A stretch of 64,000 bases of DNA, taken from positions 83,476,639 through 83,540,638 of the forward strand of contig NC_135498.1 of the NCBI RefSeq assembly GCF_052857255.1, in the 5' to 3' direction. Each line of letters starts with the position of its first letter. Positions within the stretch are counted from its first letter, which is position 1. Shown one piece after another: positions 37,434-49,300 of the stretch. The notes under the pieces were generated by a model, which saw only the letters and a program-made list of their open reading frames with translations, was not told the origin of the DNA and searched no databases. A program made the position numbers and the translations under genes. Source of the DNA: Amblyomma americanum. Its lineage: Eukaryota > Arthropoda > Arachnida > Ixodida > Ixodidae.

Positions 37434-40210
37434 CTGATGCAGAGACAGGGTGGTCATGGGCTTCCTCTACTTTTTCCTCTTTCGGTTACCGCCTATCCTT
37501 TTATCACGCGTGGCAATAAACATCCGTTTCTCGAGAATTAAGCAAATATTTGTGACACAAAGCATTGGTGCAAAAGCAGAACAGTAAATATGCTCACCGG
37601 AGCGGTCCTCTTGTTGGTACGACTCCGTGGGCGTACTGTGACCTAGGGTGAAGTGATGCTGCCTTTTCACGAATGACAGTTATGGCACGACGGGAAATCC
37701 TGCCTCCGGTCATCTATAAATTATCGCGCCTATGAGGCCCACTGCTGTGGATATGTTAGTACAGGTCAAATCTATTAGCGGCGTGCTGTTGTAAGAGAAA
37801 AAAGTTACTGCCCTTCCACGTGTAAGAAAAAGTCTTCTTCGATATCTTTTTACCGCTCAGTTATTGGTGTTGTCTTTAATAACATCATACCAAACTTTGA
37901 GGGCTTAAAACTCATGTACTGCCATAGGAAAGGTAACGTTTAATGTGTGGAGCTATAGAAGGGGCAGAGAACGAAGATATGGCCGGCACTCTTACGGGCG
38001 TTGGACCACTATACATTGAAGAATATGAGGTACCGAAACCGTCCGAATGCCACATGTTTGTCTTGGTTTAATGCTCGTGCACGTCAACAAGCTGCTGTCC
38101 CTAGCAAGGTTCCTCGTTAGAACAGCGCAACCGGTGCGCGAAGCGACTCATCAGTCTTACATTGAGAATCATTATGTTCCGCCGTTTTCATGTCTTGCAT
38201 GCCAAAGTGGCAAATATCAGTGGCGTGAGGAAGATAAAGAAAAGGCTAGTTCAAGAAAGAAAAAGAAAACTATCTTTAGGTTTACGCTAGGTTATCAGAA
38301 GACTCTGCTTCGTGAAGACTTCGGTGGCTCGTTCGATGGCCCGACGTTGGACAGCCAGATCAGAGCTTAGTAGCGCCGCCTCAGACTACTAAAAAAGCGG
38401 GAATTATACTCACCGCAGCTTTTCCTAAGATTGTGGAAACATGATCTCAATTTTTGACAGTGGAGTAGAATTCGAGTGTCGATTTGTGTAGCATTACCTT
38501 CTACAGGTATTAATTTTCACTCTAAGAAGTTAAAAAAAACTATTTACTATTCCTTTTTTTCTATTAATTTGCATGAGATAGATCTTACTGCATTGAAAGT
38601 TATGTTAAGCAGCGTCACCAGAGTAATAATAGACGCATGCATTGGCATCAAGGAACGCCTCAAAAGCAATGAAGTTCGTAGAAATAATTTTAGGCCTTCC
38701 CAACATTACCTTCCGATTGCCTTAACATGGGAAGCTACGTAGCAGGAAGAGACTACCTTCGTAGTGTCAGAAACCATGCATTGACGTGGAAGAAGTCATA
38801 AAACTAAAGTGTTGGACATGTGAACGAAATACCAGCGTAGTATATAGGGCATATGCATCCACGGCCTTAGCTGGATTCTCAGTAAATCGAAAAGTTCTCT
38901 AGCCAGCTGTGCATAACAATTTAGCGCTACAGACATCTTTTCTTTTCCTGCACTAACCTTTATCAGCGCAGACATCCTTTTATTTTCAGCACTATACGTG
39001 ACCGTTGCACATGGCAGGTTATCTCGGATAATGAACGGCAGTTTACCAAAGTTTCTTAAGACAAAAGTATACATAACAGCTGTATCTTAAGCTAAGGACA
39101 ACGTAGCGGGCAAAGTGGGCGAGGAAACAATCATGCTTGATGACATCCTAGTAAAATCAGATGAAGAAATTTGCTTGGGCAGCGCATGCACTACGAACGA
39201 AAGAGAACCGCTGGTCCTTAAGGGTAACGGAGTAAATTCCCAGAGAAGGCGAGCGTAGCAGGGAGTGGCAGAAGGTTAGGTGGGCGTATGAGATCAAGAA
39301 GCTTGCGGGGATACGGCGGCCACAGCTGACAAACGACAGGGTTTAGAGAGACATGGGAGAGGTCATTGCCCTGCAGGGGGCGTAGTCAGGATGATCATGC
39401 GACCGTTGCGAGGGCGAATTTGTATGCAGTTGACACAACAATTCGAACTGAAACTTAACCTGAGGTTTTGTCAGCATGAGAAATTATAATTTAGGGAATG
39501 TTTACAATTGATATGGACAGAAAAAAGAGTTCAGGTCTAATTATGCCAGGTAAAGCTTACAAAGATTCAACACGCGTTATTTTAGAAATACATGAAGCTC
39601 TTGCTTTGCCGCTCGCTTCTACGTCAGTAAAAGTGTTTTGGGACACAGTACACAAAAATAAATCAGAAACCTACATGCATTCTATAGATTCAACTTAAGC
39701 ATTATTATTTACTCTCCCCACTCGCGACGAAAATAGCCCAATCTTGCTAAGCTACTACTTGAAAAGTTCGATATCACACAGTCACTCCCAAGTCGAACTG
39801 AAATTCACCACTAGTTTTATAAATTTCTCAAAACACTAACAAAACGTTTCACAACAAAAGATTCACTTCTGATACACACGATTGAAAATCCGAAAGTATG
39901 GTGTCAACATCCGGGGTTTAGGCGCGGGCTCCCGCAGAGCTCTAATGGTCAGTACTACTACACAAAATGGCGTCACAGTCTTTTGGCCACTGCATTATTG
40001 ATGCACATTCTAGTCAAGTCCAATTGCTCCATATATATCAGGAATCATAGCAGTATACTTGTTATACATGTCACAAGGATAAAAAAAAATATTTTGTCAT
40101 TGTAGCAGCCAGACTCCAGATGTAGCCACTCGTCAGTAATCGGCCTGCTGTCGGTCTTATTGCTTTCGCTACGCGAATGCTTGGGGATGCTGTTCAAAAT
40201 GAAAATTCTG
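37434..40210. other. Intergenic region between LINE insertion and M13 gene
   Basis: This 2.8 kb region holds the second RTE-like 3' end (38.98-39.40 kb). Otherwise no conserved coding or RNA feature was recognised, and no clear polyadenylation signal for the M13 gene could be assigned. Confidence 0.5.
38980..39400 (+). mobile_element. Second RTE-like LINE 3' end copy
   Basis: TGGCAGGTTATCTCGGATAA, GATGACATCCTAG, AGAGAACCGCTGGTCCTTAA and GCGTATGAGATCAAGAAGCT correspond one by one to parts of the 9.44-10.13 kb element. It ends GTAGTCAGGATGATCATG. It has deletions and stops and is not functional. Confidence 0.65.
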
Positions 40211-40386
40211 CTACGCGCCAAGCAGCCAATCGTAATCCATAGACAGTGCTTTCCCTTGGGATGGACCGGTATCATCTCCCCAGCAGTCGTTCTCCATCAA
40301 CCGCCAGAAGGGGCACGGCGATCGGCCTGGGCACCGGAACGCCCTGCGGAAGTTGGCTCCGTGCTTTGTCACTTGGTTCACCCAGT
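40211..40386 (-). CDS. Probable last M13 exon (C-terminal tail)
   Basis: The minus strand reads CATTCGCAGAG|AC then WVNQVTKHGANFRRAFRCP, matching the VNGxxxNxxxFxxAFxC tail of M13 proteins. It continues GRSPCP...MENDCW to a stop at 40213-40211. M13 proteins normally end near C-x-V-W; this frame runs about 20 residues further. It is in phase with exon K only if K uses a GC donor, and it lies 7.4 kb away across Penelope-like insertions. Family match is good, linkage uncertain. Confidence 0.55.
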
Positions 40387-43300
40387 CTCTGCGAATGACG
40401 CGAGACAGCGCCGTTGTAGGTGAGGTGGCTGGTCGAGTTATGGGGCGGTAGATATGCTCTTTCTCGGCAGAAAAGGGTATCGCTTCAGTAGGCGTAACGT
40501 GTACTTGCACCACTGACACTATCAGTCAGTTAGCACCCTCTCTGCTCTCGCGGGAAACAAAAGGTTCATAAGTGAATTGGTGATATTAGAATCGGCATTG
40601 ACACGATACGCGTTCAAATGATGGCGCTTTATTGTAACGGAGGTTAAAAAATAGAGCCCTTTCGTTCAGCGAATGAGAGAAAATATAGCGCTCTAGCTGA
40701 AAAACATTCGGAGGTGGGATTAAAAATATTAGAGCAACAGTGAGGACAGTGATAGATGCCATCATCTGCCCAACTTAGTTTCATTGATGGATAACGGCCC
40801 GTCATATTAAGTTTCAAATGTCCTCGCCTTCGTTGCGCCTCTGGAATTCTTATTTGCTAAGATCAATACAACTGTGTCCCTGTTTGCAGTACGTTTTACT
40901 GCCCTTGGTGCCCGCTGCCAGTGGCAGTAGTAAGCCTGGTTTAAGTTCATTGCTACAAATGTGCTGCCGAGGTCCACATTGTTGTCTTCATGTCAGCTGT
41001 AATGTGACTAATGTGAAATGTGTAATGTGAATCTATGAGTAACAAACTCAATGAGAGCGTCTCCTTTCAATCTCATTTTACACTTATATTTTGAACCGTT
41101 TAGCGCTTTTAGAATTGCCGCTAAAGAAGATACTGTCAGTATACATTAGTTATCTGCGTATCTTTCGCAAAACATCATAAGGCTTCGGGCCAGACAAGAG
41201 AGGTGGACGCCAAAAGCAGTTGAGTATTATCCTGGCCAACGTAGGCTGGTGAAAACATTATGAAAAACGTGCCGAAAGGCAGAGAAATTATCCTGATGAT
41301 TTAGCGCAACAAAAACGAAGCACATGAGTGAATAGACGACACGGGCGTTGACGGACAACTGATTGTTTAATAGAAAACACGTTATATATGTAGGAAAAAG
41401 TGCACGAATACCTGTTACAAACAAACAAAAACAACGCAATGGTTACTTTGAAAACGACAGGCACCTGTACAGATGCGCTAGCTCTCTTGGTTGTAACACT
41501 TTGGACAAGCAAGGTGGTTTGGCCAAGCACGTGTCCACCATCTTGACAGTGCAATACTCCTGAAGGATTTCCTTGCAGATCTGGCTGCTTTGAACGTCCG
41601 CAATCGTGGTGTTACACAGGTCTGGAGTACTTGTGCGGACCTATTTATTCTTGCACTCCCAGCAGTGTAGCTCAAGGTTTCAAGAAACCGATATTTTTGT
41701 TGCATAACGAAATTTGGTGCCTTTTAGCCGCAAATTTCTGCACTTTCCCGCAATATATCCTCCCGCTGGACAAAATCCCTTTGTACACATTTCCTTTCTT
41801 ACAAGCATTGAATTCTAAGACATGCTTGACTAAGCAACGTTTTATACCTTCTTAGGAGAAAGGCTTATCTAGACTTTTTTTCACTCTACCGCAATCTCTA
41901 CCGACCTTGCGTTCAACTGAAAGCATCACTTGCGCGTTGTGTTTCACTGCTATAGTTACAAGCCGAGGTGACGAGAAGGTCATGGAAGCGACACAGGTGA
42001 CTATCCTTTGTGTCTCGTCTGTAAGCTTCCGAATCCCAGGATTAGCGGCCTGCTCCAGGTTCAACAATGCTTTTACTGCCAATCTTGCGAGATACATTTG
42101 CAGGAATCCGGCTGCTCGAAGTCTGGCTATATACAGAGTAAATCCTCCTTCAAGCCGGTGTGGGCACGAATGTCTAAACGCTGTCGACATGCCCGACATA
42201 GCTACCCCGTTTTTGACCAGTCTTGAATGCAGGGATCTGTAACTCAAGAGGGCCTTACCGCCATATGGTTCATAAACAAACCAAACGTGTTGCTCCGTCA
42301 GCTTCAGCTCCAGGTTTAAAAATCGGTGCAGTGGTACAATTTTTATGACAGAAGAATCGTGGAACATGTGGTGTATTTACCGTGGACGTCGAGATTCTTT
42401 TTACTTCCTTCCGCATGCGAACTTATTGGAATGTGTTCAAGAATGCACCATCAAGGATAACGTTGAGGTCGCCTTCGGGAAGGGTAACGGCACTACGGTG
42501 GACAGTTTTCTGGAGCTTCTTACATTCGATCTTGCTTTGACTTACGACACCTGGGAAAGGAAGCTTTATGTCTAATGATCGGGGGTATGCATTGGCTGTC
42601 TGGTTGTCCCTGTTCTCAGAGGCATTATTCTATCAAAGGTGGACAGGTCACTGTGCGCCGATTGGAGGGACATCAAGCGAGAATATTCAGATATGTCTAC
42701 GACTTCGCCTCTTTTCATCAGAGAGGTCAGCTGTATCATAACGGTGCCTGATATTCTCAAAATGATAAAGGAAAGATGAACGAGCCTGAAATTCACATTT
42801 GAAGAGCCGAAAGAAGGCTGTATCCAGTTTCTGGAGCTAGAGCTGGCGTAGAAACGCATTTGCTGGGGATGCACAAAAAGCCCGGTAAGCCCCTTCTAGT
42901 TAGAGGTCCCATCATTCAAGACTGGTCAAGAACGAGATAGCTATGTCGCGCATGTCCGCAGCCCTCAGAAAGTTGCGCCCCCACGGGGTTAAACAAGGAT
43001 TGATGGGGACATAACCAGACTTCAAGAAGCCGGATTCCCGCAAATGGAGCTTGCAAGGTTGGCAGACACAGTATTGTTAAAGCTGAACAAGCGAGAAGGT
43101 AATCCTGCGATATCGGACCTTAGGGTAAAGACACGAAGGAAGGTCACGCGTATCACGTGCATGTACGGCGTATCACATCGGCTTAGATAGGTAGCTGAGA
43201 AACACAATGCGAATGTGGTAGTCGTCTCTGAAGAGAACGTCGGGAGAGTGCGCGCTGCTGTAAAAAAGAGGCTAGATAAGATTTCTTCCTAAGAAGGCAA

Positions 43301-46300
43301 AGGGCTTTGTTCAGTCAAGCATGCCACGGAATTCGCTGCAGGAGAGGTGTACAAAATGCCTTTGTCCAGCGGAAGATCTATTACTGCTAGACTGCAAAGT
43401 GCATACTCTGCGGCTAAAAGAGAACCGAAATTCACATACTAAAAAAAGATCGGTTTCTCGAAATCTTGAGCAACACTGATGGAAGAGGAAGGAGAGCTTG
43501 AAGAGCGCCTGTAAGCCGCACCTAGATAACACCACGACTGCGAGCGGTCACAGCAATCAAACCTGCAGGCAAACCTCTGAGGCGTATTGCATCGCCAAGA
43601 CAGTGGGCACAATCATGTCCAAACCTTCTTGTAGCCTTACAACCAAGGGAGCTAGCGTATCTGGACAGGTGCCTATCATTTTCAAATTAACCGTTGAGTT
43701 CTCTTTGTTTGTTGCTAGCCTGTATGCGAGCACTTTTTGTATATACATAACGTGTTGTTCAGTGAAAAATTAGTTGTCAGCAAAATCAGTAAGATTTGTG
43801 TTAACCAAGTAGCCCAATACTACGTACTGTTCAGTGAAATCATACTGACCGGCGGCACCATCCGACATTTAATGCGTTTGCATATGAGGGGCCTGCGAAA
43901 GCGAGAGTGGCGACCGCTGTCGGTAGTAGCCAGTGGCCGGTAGCAGAGCTGCTACGGTGAGTTAGTAGCCCGGTGAGCAGGTTACCACCTATCCACTACG
44001 GCAGGTGTGCTACTGCCCCAGTGGGCTACGATCCTAGAATATACTACCTTATGAACTTAGTATTTTACCACCGCTATGACGAACGTTCCACCTCGGCTGT
44101 ACAGTTCTTTCAGGTGTTAACATCGGATATAACAAACTTTAATATGGCAACTCGGATATAACGAATTGTACTGTGTTAACCTCGGATCTGACGAACCTAA
44201 ATATGCCATCTCGGATATAACGGACTTTCATATGTTCACGTCAGACGTGATGAACTTACTGCGTTGACCTGGGCTATAACAAACCTAAGCGTACCACCTC
44301 GGTTATAAGAAACGTTTGACTCAGTGAAGATCGCCGCAGAGCTTTTTTTGCAGCGTGGGGCATTGTATTAGACATGTAAAAGGAATAACATCGCGGTTTG
44401 GGAGGATGTTACAATTTTCATGTCAATGGACAGCGAAATTCGATTTATTGCGTCTGAATGTGGCTTAGGTCTATTGATTAAAATCCTCGACATTTGCCAC
44501 TATGTCGTTTATAGTAATGTTTGGTTACCTTCTACTTAAATTCGCTTGAAATTATTCATTAGCAGTAGAAAAAGTAGTAGCACAATTTACGTCCTCTCTG
44601 CAAAATGTGCTTCTCCCCCTGGCTGGTCTTGACGTGTTTGATGTCGCCGCCCTCTTTTCAGGAAAGGCCTAATGCTATTAGCCCAGGTGAGTGTGTGGTC
44701 CCTTGTGAAGTTTTCCTCCAGTTCGAATCGTTTATATACTTTTGTACCATCGTTAATCTATTCTGCTGATTTATCCATCCAGAGAAAGTGCATGTGTTCA
44801 TTTCTGATCAGACATCATTAGTTCGCTTTCGTTCCCGGGTATTTACATTCTGCCGTCGGAACTAGGAGAGAAGGTAAAAGTGGCACATAACGGTGTTTCA
44901 TGAGTGGAAATGAAGACATGAATGTTGAGCTACCAAATTAGTACTGAAAATTTGCTCTATATTTCAATTAATGCTATGCTGGAGACTTCCGTTAATACAT
45001 CGCACTCTTTACAGGCCACAAAATAGTAAGACTAATGACCGAACACAAGTCTTCTTCTGGCTCGTTAAAACAGTTCATATAGCATCCATGTTACTCCTGG
45101 CTGGCCACGCCTCGATATGCAATAAAGCGCCGTGCATAAATGGTGCTTCTGTAGCAAATTAGTTTTGCCAGTTGGGGGTCACTCCGCAATGCGGATATTG
45201 TTTTAAAGGGTTTCCCGCGATTTCGCATAGCCACCATCGCAGTGGTCCCACGTTTCATTGGTAAGGCGAAGTGCAAAGAACTAGTTCTGCGCTGTGCACG
45301 CTCTTCGGGTGCAGCGGAAGTTGAGATTCCGAAAAACCGTCGCTCTGTGACAACAGAATAAATCACTGAATGATTTAGAAAGTAGCGCTGAGCTGTTTCC
45401 TGGGCTGTGGATGGTTCCAAAAAGCGAAAAAATCCAAGAAGCTTTCACGGAAGAAAGACAGTAATACATAAACACTTAAATGTCTACCATTTAGTTTACG
45501 AACACCTTCTCGCCTGAAATCACCACTCAGTGGAACTTGTCCAGTTCGATGTACTTTACGTCTTCAGTGCGGTCACAAGCACATTTTTCACTGATTTAAA
45601 AACTTTTCATGCGCTAGTTTTCAACAGTCATATACTAAGCTGGCACAGACACTGTCCCCGTGAGAGATACCTCCTGCAAGAGGTTCTCTGTTCTTTGGCG
45701 ATCTGAACAATGGACATCTTTTGACACTATAAAGGTACCTGACAGAAAAGCTGCGCTTATTTGTCAGCACGCCTTGAAGGCGGGAAACGCAGGTTCGATA
45801 TCATTGTGTCTGAGTTTGCTGAAATATAGATTTATCTTCCATGTTACCAATCTTACATTGACTGTAATCATTATCATTAGGCCTATTGTAGACGCATACG
45901 AGTACTCCGCACATAAACGCTCAAGAAAGCATGACCTTGCGTCCTACGAACCCCGTCTACGCGGTCACGCATTCGACGACTACTAAACAAGTCCGCCATT
46001 ACTAAGGTCGTAGGAGATGTCAGGCTAGGGTATGAGTAGCGTACAATCGCGAGGCGTTGGGTCCAGCGCACGTGCTTGCTCCGTGCAGAAAACAGTACAG
46101 AAAATGAGGCACGCTCTTCCTTTGAGCTCACTATGGTATTCGTATAAAATCGGCGTCAGCCAGACAGATTAATATTTCCACTTTTGCTTTTATTTTGTAA
46201 CACTCACCGCTCTGTGATGCCTTTTTGAGCAGCCGGGCGGTAAAGCATTGCCGACGTACATCGATTCTGTTAAAAAAAATTACAAGCGACCATGCGCGTT

Positions 46301-49300
46301 TAATTTAATGAGGCTCAGACCTCATCATAAATAAAAAAAAACTCTGTAGCGTACATCTAATCAGGTAGCAGCTCTGGCCACGGAATCACTTCTGATATCA
46401 GCTGATGTCAGCAATCAACGACGTTAAATCTGACTTTGAAAGCTTATGCACTGGCATAGCGGACAGTAGGAGATCATGGCCATTAAAGATCGAGACATCC
46501 CGGATTCATTCCGCTTGACAATAGCTTGATAAAGGCAGCGGTAAAAACATTGTGAGGTGTCAGCCTGCTAGTTGCCGAACCGCAGTAGTAGTTGCAATAA
46601 AGCTGGCTTCACCTTTTTCAAGCAGCTTAGGCCAACATTTAGAGCTATTTTTGCAGCTCTATTATTTTTTACAATATCGTACACAGGGTGAACGGTGTGC
46701 ACAATTAACAATTACGGCGCGCGATACTCTGTTACTAGTGCAGGGTATCGATGCACAATGAAATATCCAGGTTTGAACCACCAGGTAGATCCCTTATGAT
46801 GAGCTGATGATTTATAATTTTTTCATTTCTACATTACTAAATCTTTCATTAATAGGCGTTCTTCGTCAATAAGTGAGTGCCACCGAGGTGGTGTCCGCGT
46901 ATCGACACGATGCCTAAAAGTGCTGCGCAATAGAAAGGAGACAACTTTAAAATCCGGCTTTGGACTCGCATTAGGCGCTATTTTGCTTGAATTTGACGCC
47001 GTCGCAAAGGCGCGCGTGCTGTCCTGCTGAGAACACCAGCGTCAAATTGCACGGGACTCCAGCTGTATTAATAGAATAATGGCAGCGGTGACATGAAAGC
47101 AGTTGGGGTCTGTAAACGTAGCGGATTATTAGGCTGAAGAAATGGCGCGGGACTGTAGCGCATCGCATCACCTAGCGCATCATCGGTATTGGGATGCGCT
47201 AGCGTTTACATGTGCCGCGATAGTGGCGGCACGCGGCGTAGCATATCGAAAGGAAAGGAGTGCTTCAGGAGCAACCGGATTTCCTGCCTAGCTCGTAGAC
47301 TGCTGGGGTGTCGTAATTCCCATTCTGCTGGAGGTGTTTTTAAATATAAGGTTGCTTTTGCAATCTTACTGCTGTCCTGCAGCTCTAGTTGACAAAACTC
47401 GCAGCATATTCCTTTCCTCGAATCCCAATTGCGATCTGATAGTGTTTAAATGCACTGCAAAATACTAATTACTCGTCTCAATCCATCCACGTCTAGAGCC
47501 TAGTGCGATGCAATTTCCTAGGTCATTACCCTAGTTTACAAGAATGCGATGCTTTGGAAAGATGATGCGATGCGACGCGAATCGTCTGTTGCCGCATTCA
47601 TGAAAACACGACTTTTGCCTACGTAGTCGAGATTTGCGTTTCAGTCTAGACACAAGGTATTATCCTTGTCTGGGGAAGTAGCGGTGTGCGGCGCCCAGTA
47701 CAGACGGGCACCCGTAGGTTGCGAAATCGGTACGAGCCTTCAGCTGGTCTGGTGCTGGGCTTCTCTGGTGTGAAGCAGTTGTGAAAATGAGCCCCTGACC
47801 TCATCTTTTGTACATAGCACACGTAATTTATGGCACGCTTGGACAAACTCACCGTGTGCAAAAAAAAAATAAGCTACCCTACAGAATATGTCTACAGTGG
47901 TGCCTGTGTTTCGCCTACTAAAAGATGTGACCACGACGCGAAAAGCAGCGTTGCAAGTGCCCTCCTTCTCGTGGCCACCACCATTTCTTAGAGAACTTTG
48001 GCCTCATCGGCCTAGGTTTACAACATGACAGCAATACTCGCCAGAACAAATCCGAAAAAAAACAGCTGCGACTGCGTGTATGCAGTTTTTGAGGGGGAGA
48101 TCTGCTGGAGCCACTCCGCGTACTGGCCCAGGAAGATGCCGAACGCCTGCGCACAACAGCGTATGCATGCTTTAAGCTGTTCCGTTGGGTCCGCGTTGAG
48201 AGAATACATCAGCCCAATTAAGAGCAGGTGTACCTTGTGCGCGACGTGCAGTGCGGCGCCGCTCCAAAGCAGGTCGTTAATTTCCTGCGCCGTGGCGTGG
48301 AGCTGCAAAGAAGTCGAAGACCAATGAACAAACCTGCAAAAATCTCAAGGAGTTCTGAGAAACTGGGAAGCCAGCAAGGACTCTTGAATACACGGTGTTG
48401 CGACTGTGGGATACTGCTGGAGACCATGCTTTTTTTTCCACATCGAGTCATAATTCGTGCATGATCGTGTGCGGTTTAGTATCGGCATTGCAGTGGCTCA
48501 CTTGTTGGGTTGCATTACCACTTCTTGGCAGTCCACGTATTACCCAGAAGCGCTGGGTTTTCTTCTTTGTCCATTCATTGCTGATTTTTTTCTCTTTTTT
48601 GGCGGCAGAGGCACATTGCCTTGCCAGTATTTTATCTCGCGAGGCGCCCCTGACCAGATTTGTGAGCAGTAACTGTACCACGCTTTATCTCAAACCTTTG
48701 TCGTCCGTTTAAAACTAGGTGGGACCGACAGCGCGACAGTGAGCGACAGTCCTTCCAATCTTCGTCCGCCGTCGAGCGACGTTGGTGCTATTGCAGCTGC
48801 CGAACTCAGTTTCGCAAAGCAAGAAAAATTCGGCCAAAAAGAAAGTCTACCCGTCTTCCATTCGGCATGCCTTCTGTCACCAATATGAAAATTGCGTTAT
48901 TTCCGTGCTGTACAAAATGTGTGTCCAGGGGCATTTTGCAAGTCCGCCCTATGCGCGTTTCCAGCTTCACGTTGCTTTGGAATAAAGTTAAGAGAACAGG
49001 AACCTTTATTCGAGGACAAATAAAGGCCCAGATATGCTCCTTCGCTAAGCCAAGAAAAGGTAACTCGTCAAGAATTTGTAAATTAGTGCGAAAACACCAA
49101 TAAAAATTTTAATATAGAAATCGCTTATTTAAGCGGCATTTCTACTGTCTGTTTCGTTCTCATAACGAGCAATCAATCCCTCGAAGGTGTGTAAAACTGC
49201 CCTTAGGCACTGAAATTCCAATGTATGCGACGGAATTATAACTTCCAGCAAGGTCGGATGCGATGGAGGACTGGTTTACAGGCGTTATATTTAACCGCGA

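Larger units (their letters stand above)
40387..47744 (-). other. Interval between M13 exons K and L (probable intron)
   Basis: 7.4 kb. It contains two head-to-head Penelope-like copies (41.35-43.78 kb) and a degenerate tandem array (44.1-44.3 kb). Nothing was recognised at 44.35-47.74 kb. Whether it is a true intron depends on exon K using a GC donor. Confidence 0.5.

Noticed and set aside
48025..48327. Single continuous minus-strand M13 exon from 48.3 to 48.03 kb
   Set aside because: The middle 87 bp is flanked by good GT and AG sites and interrupts family similarity, so it is read as a short intron, though retention remains possible.
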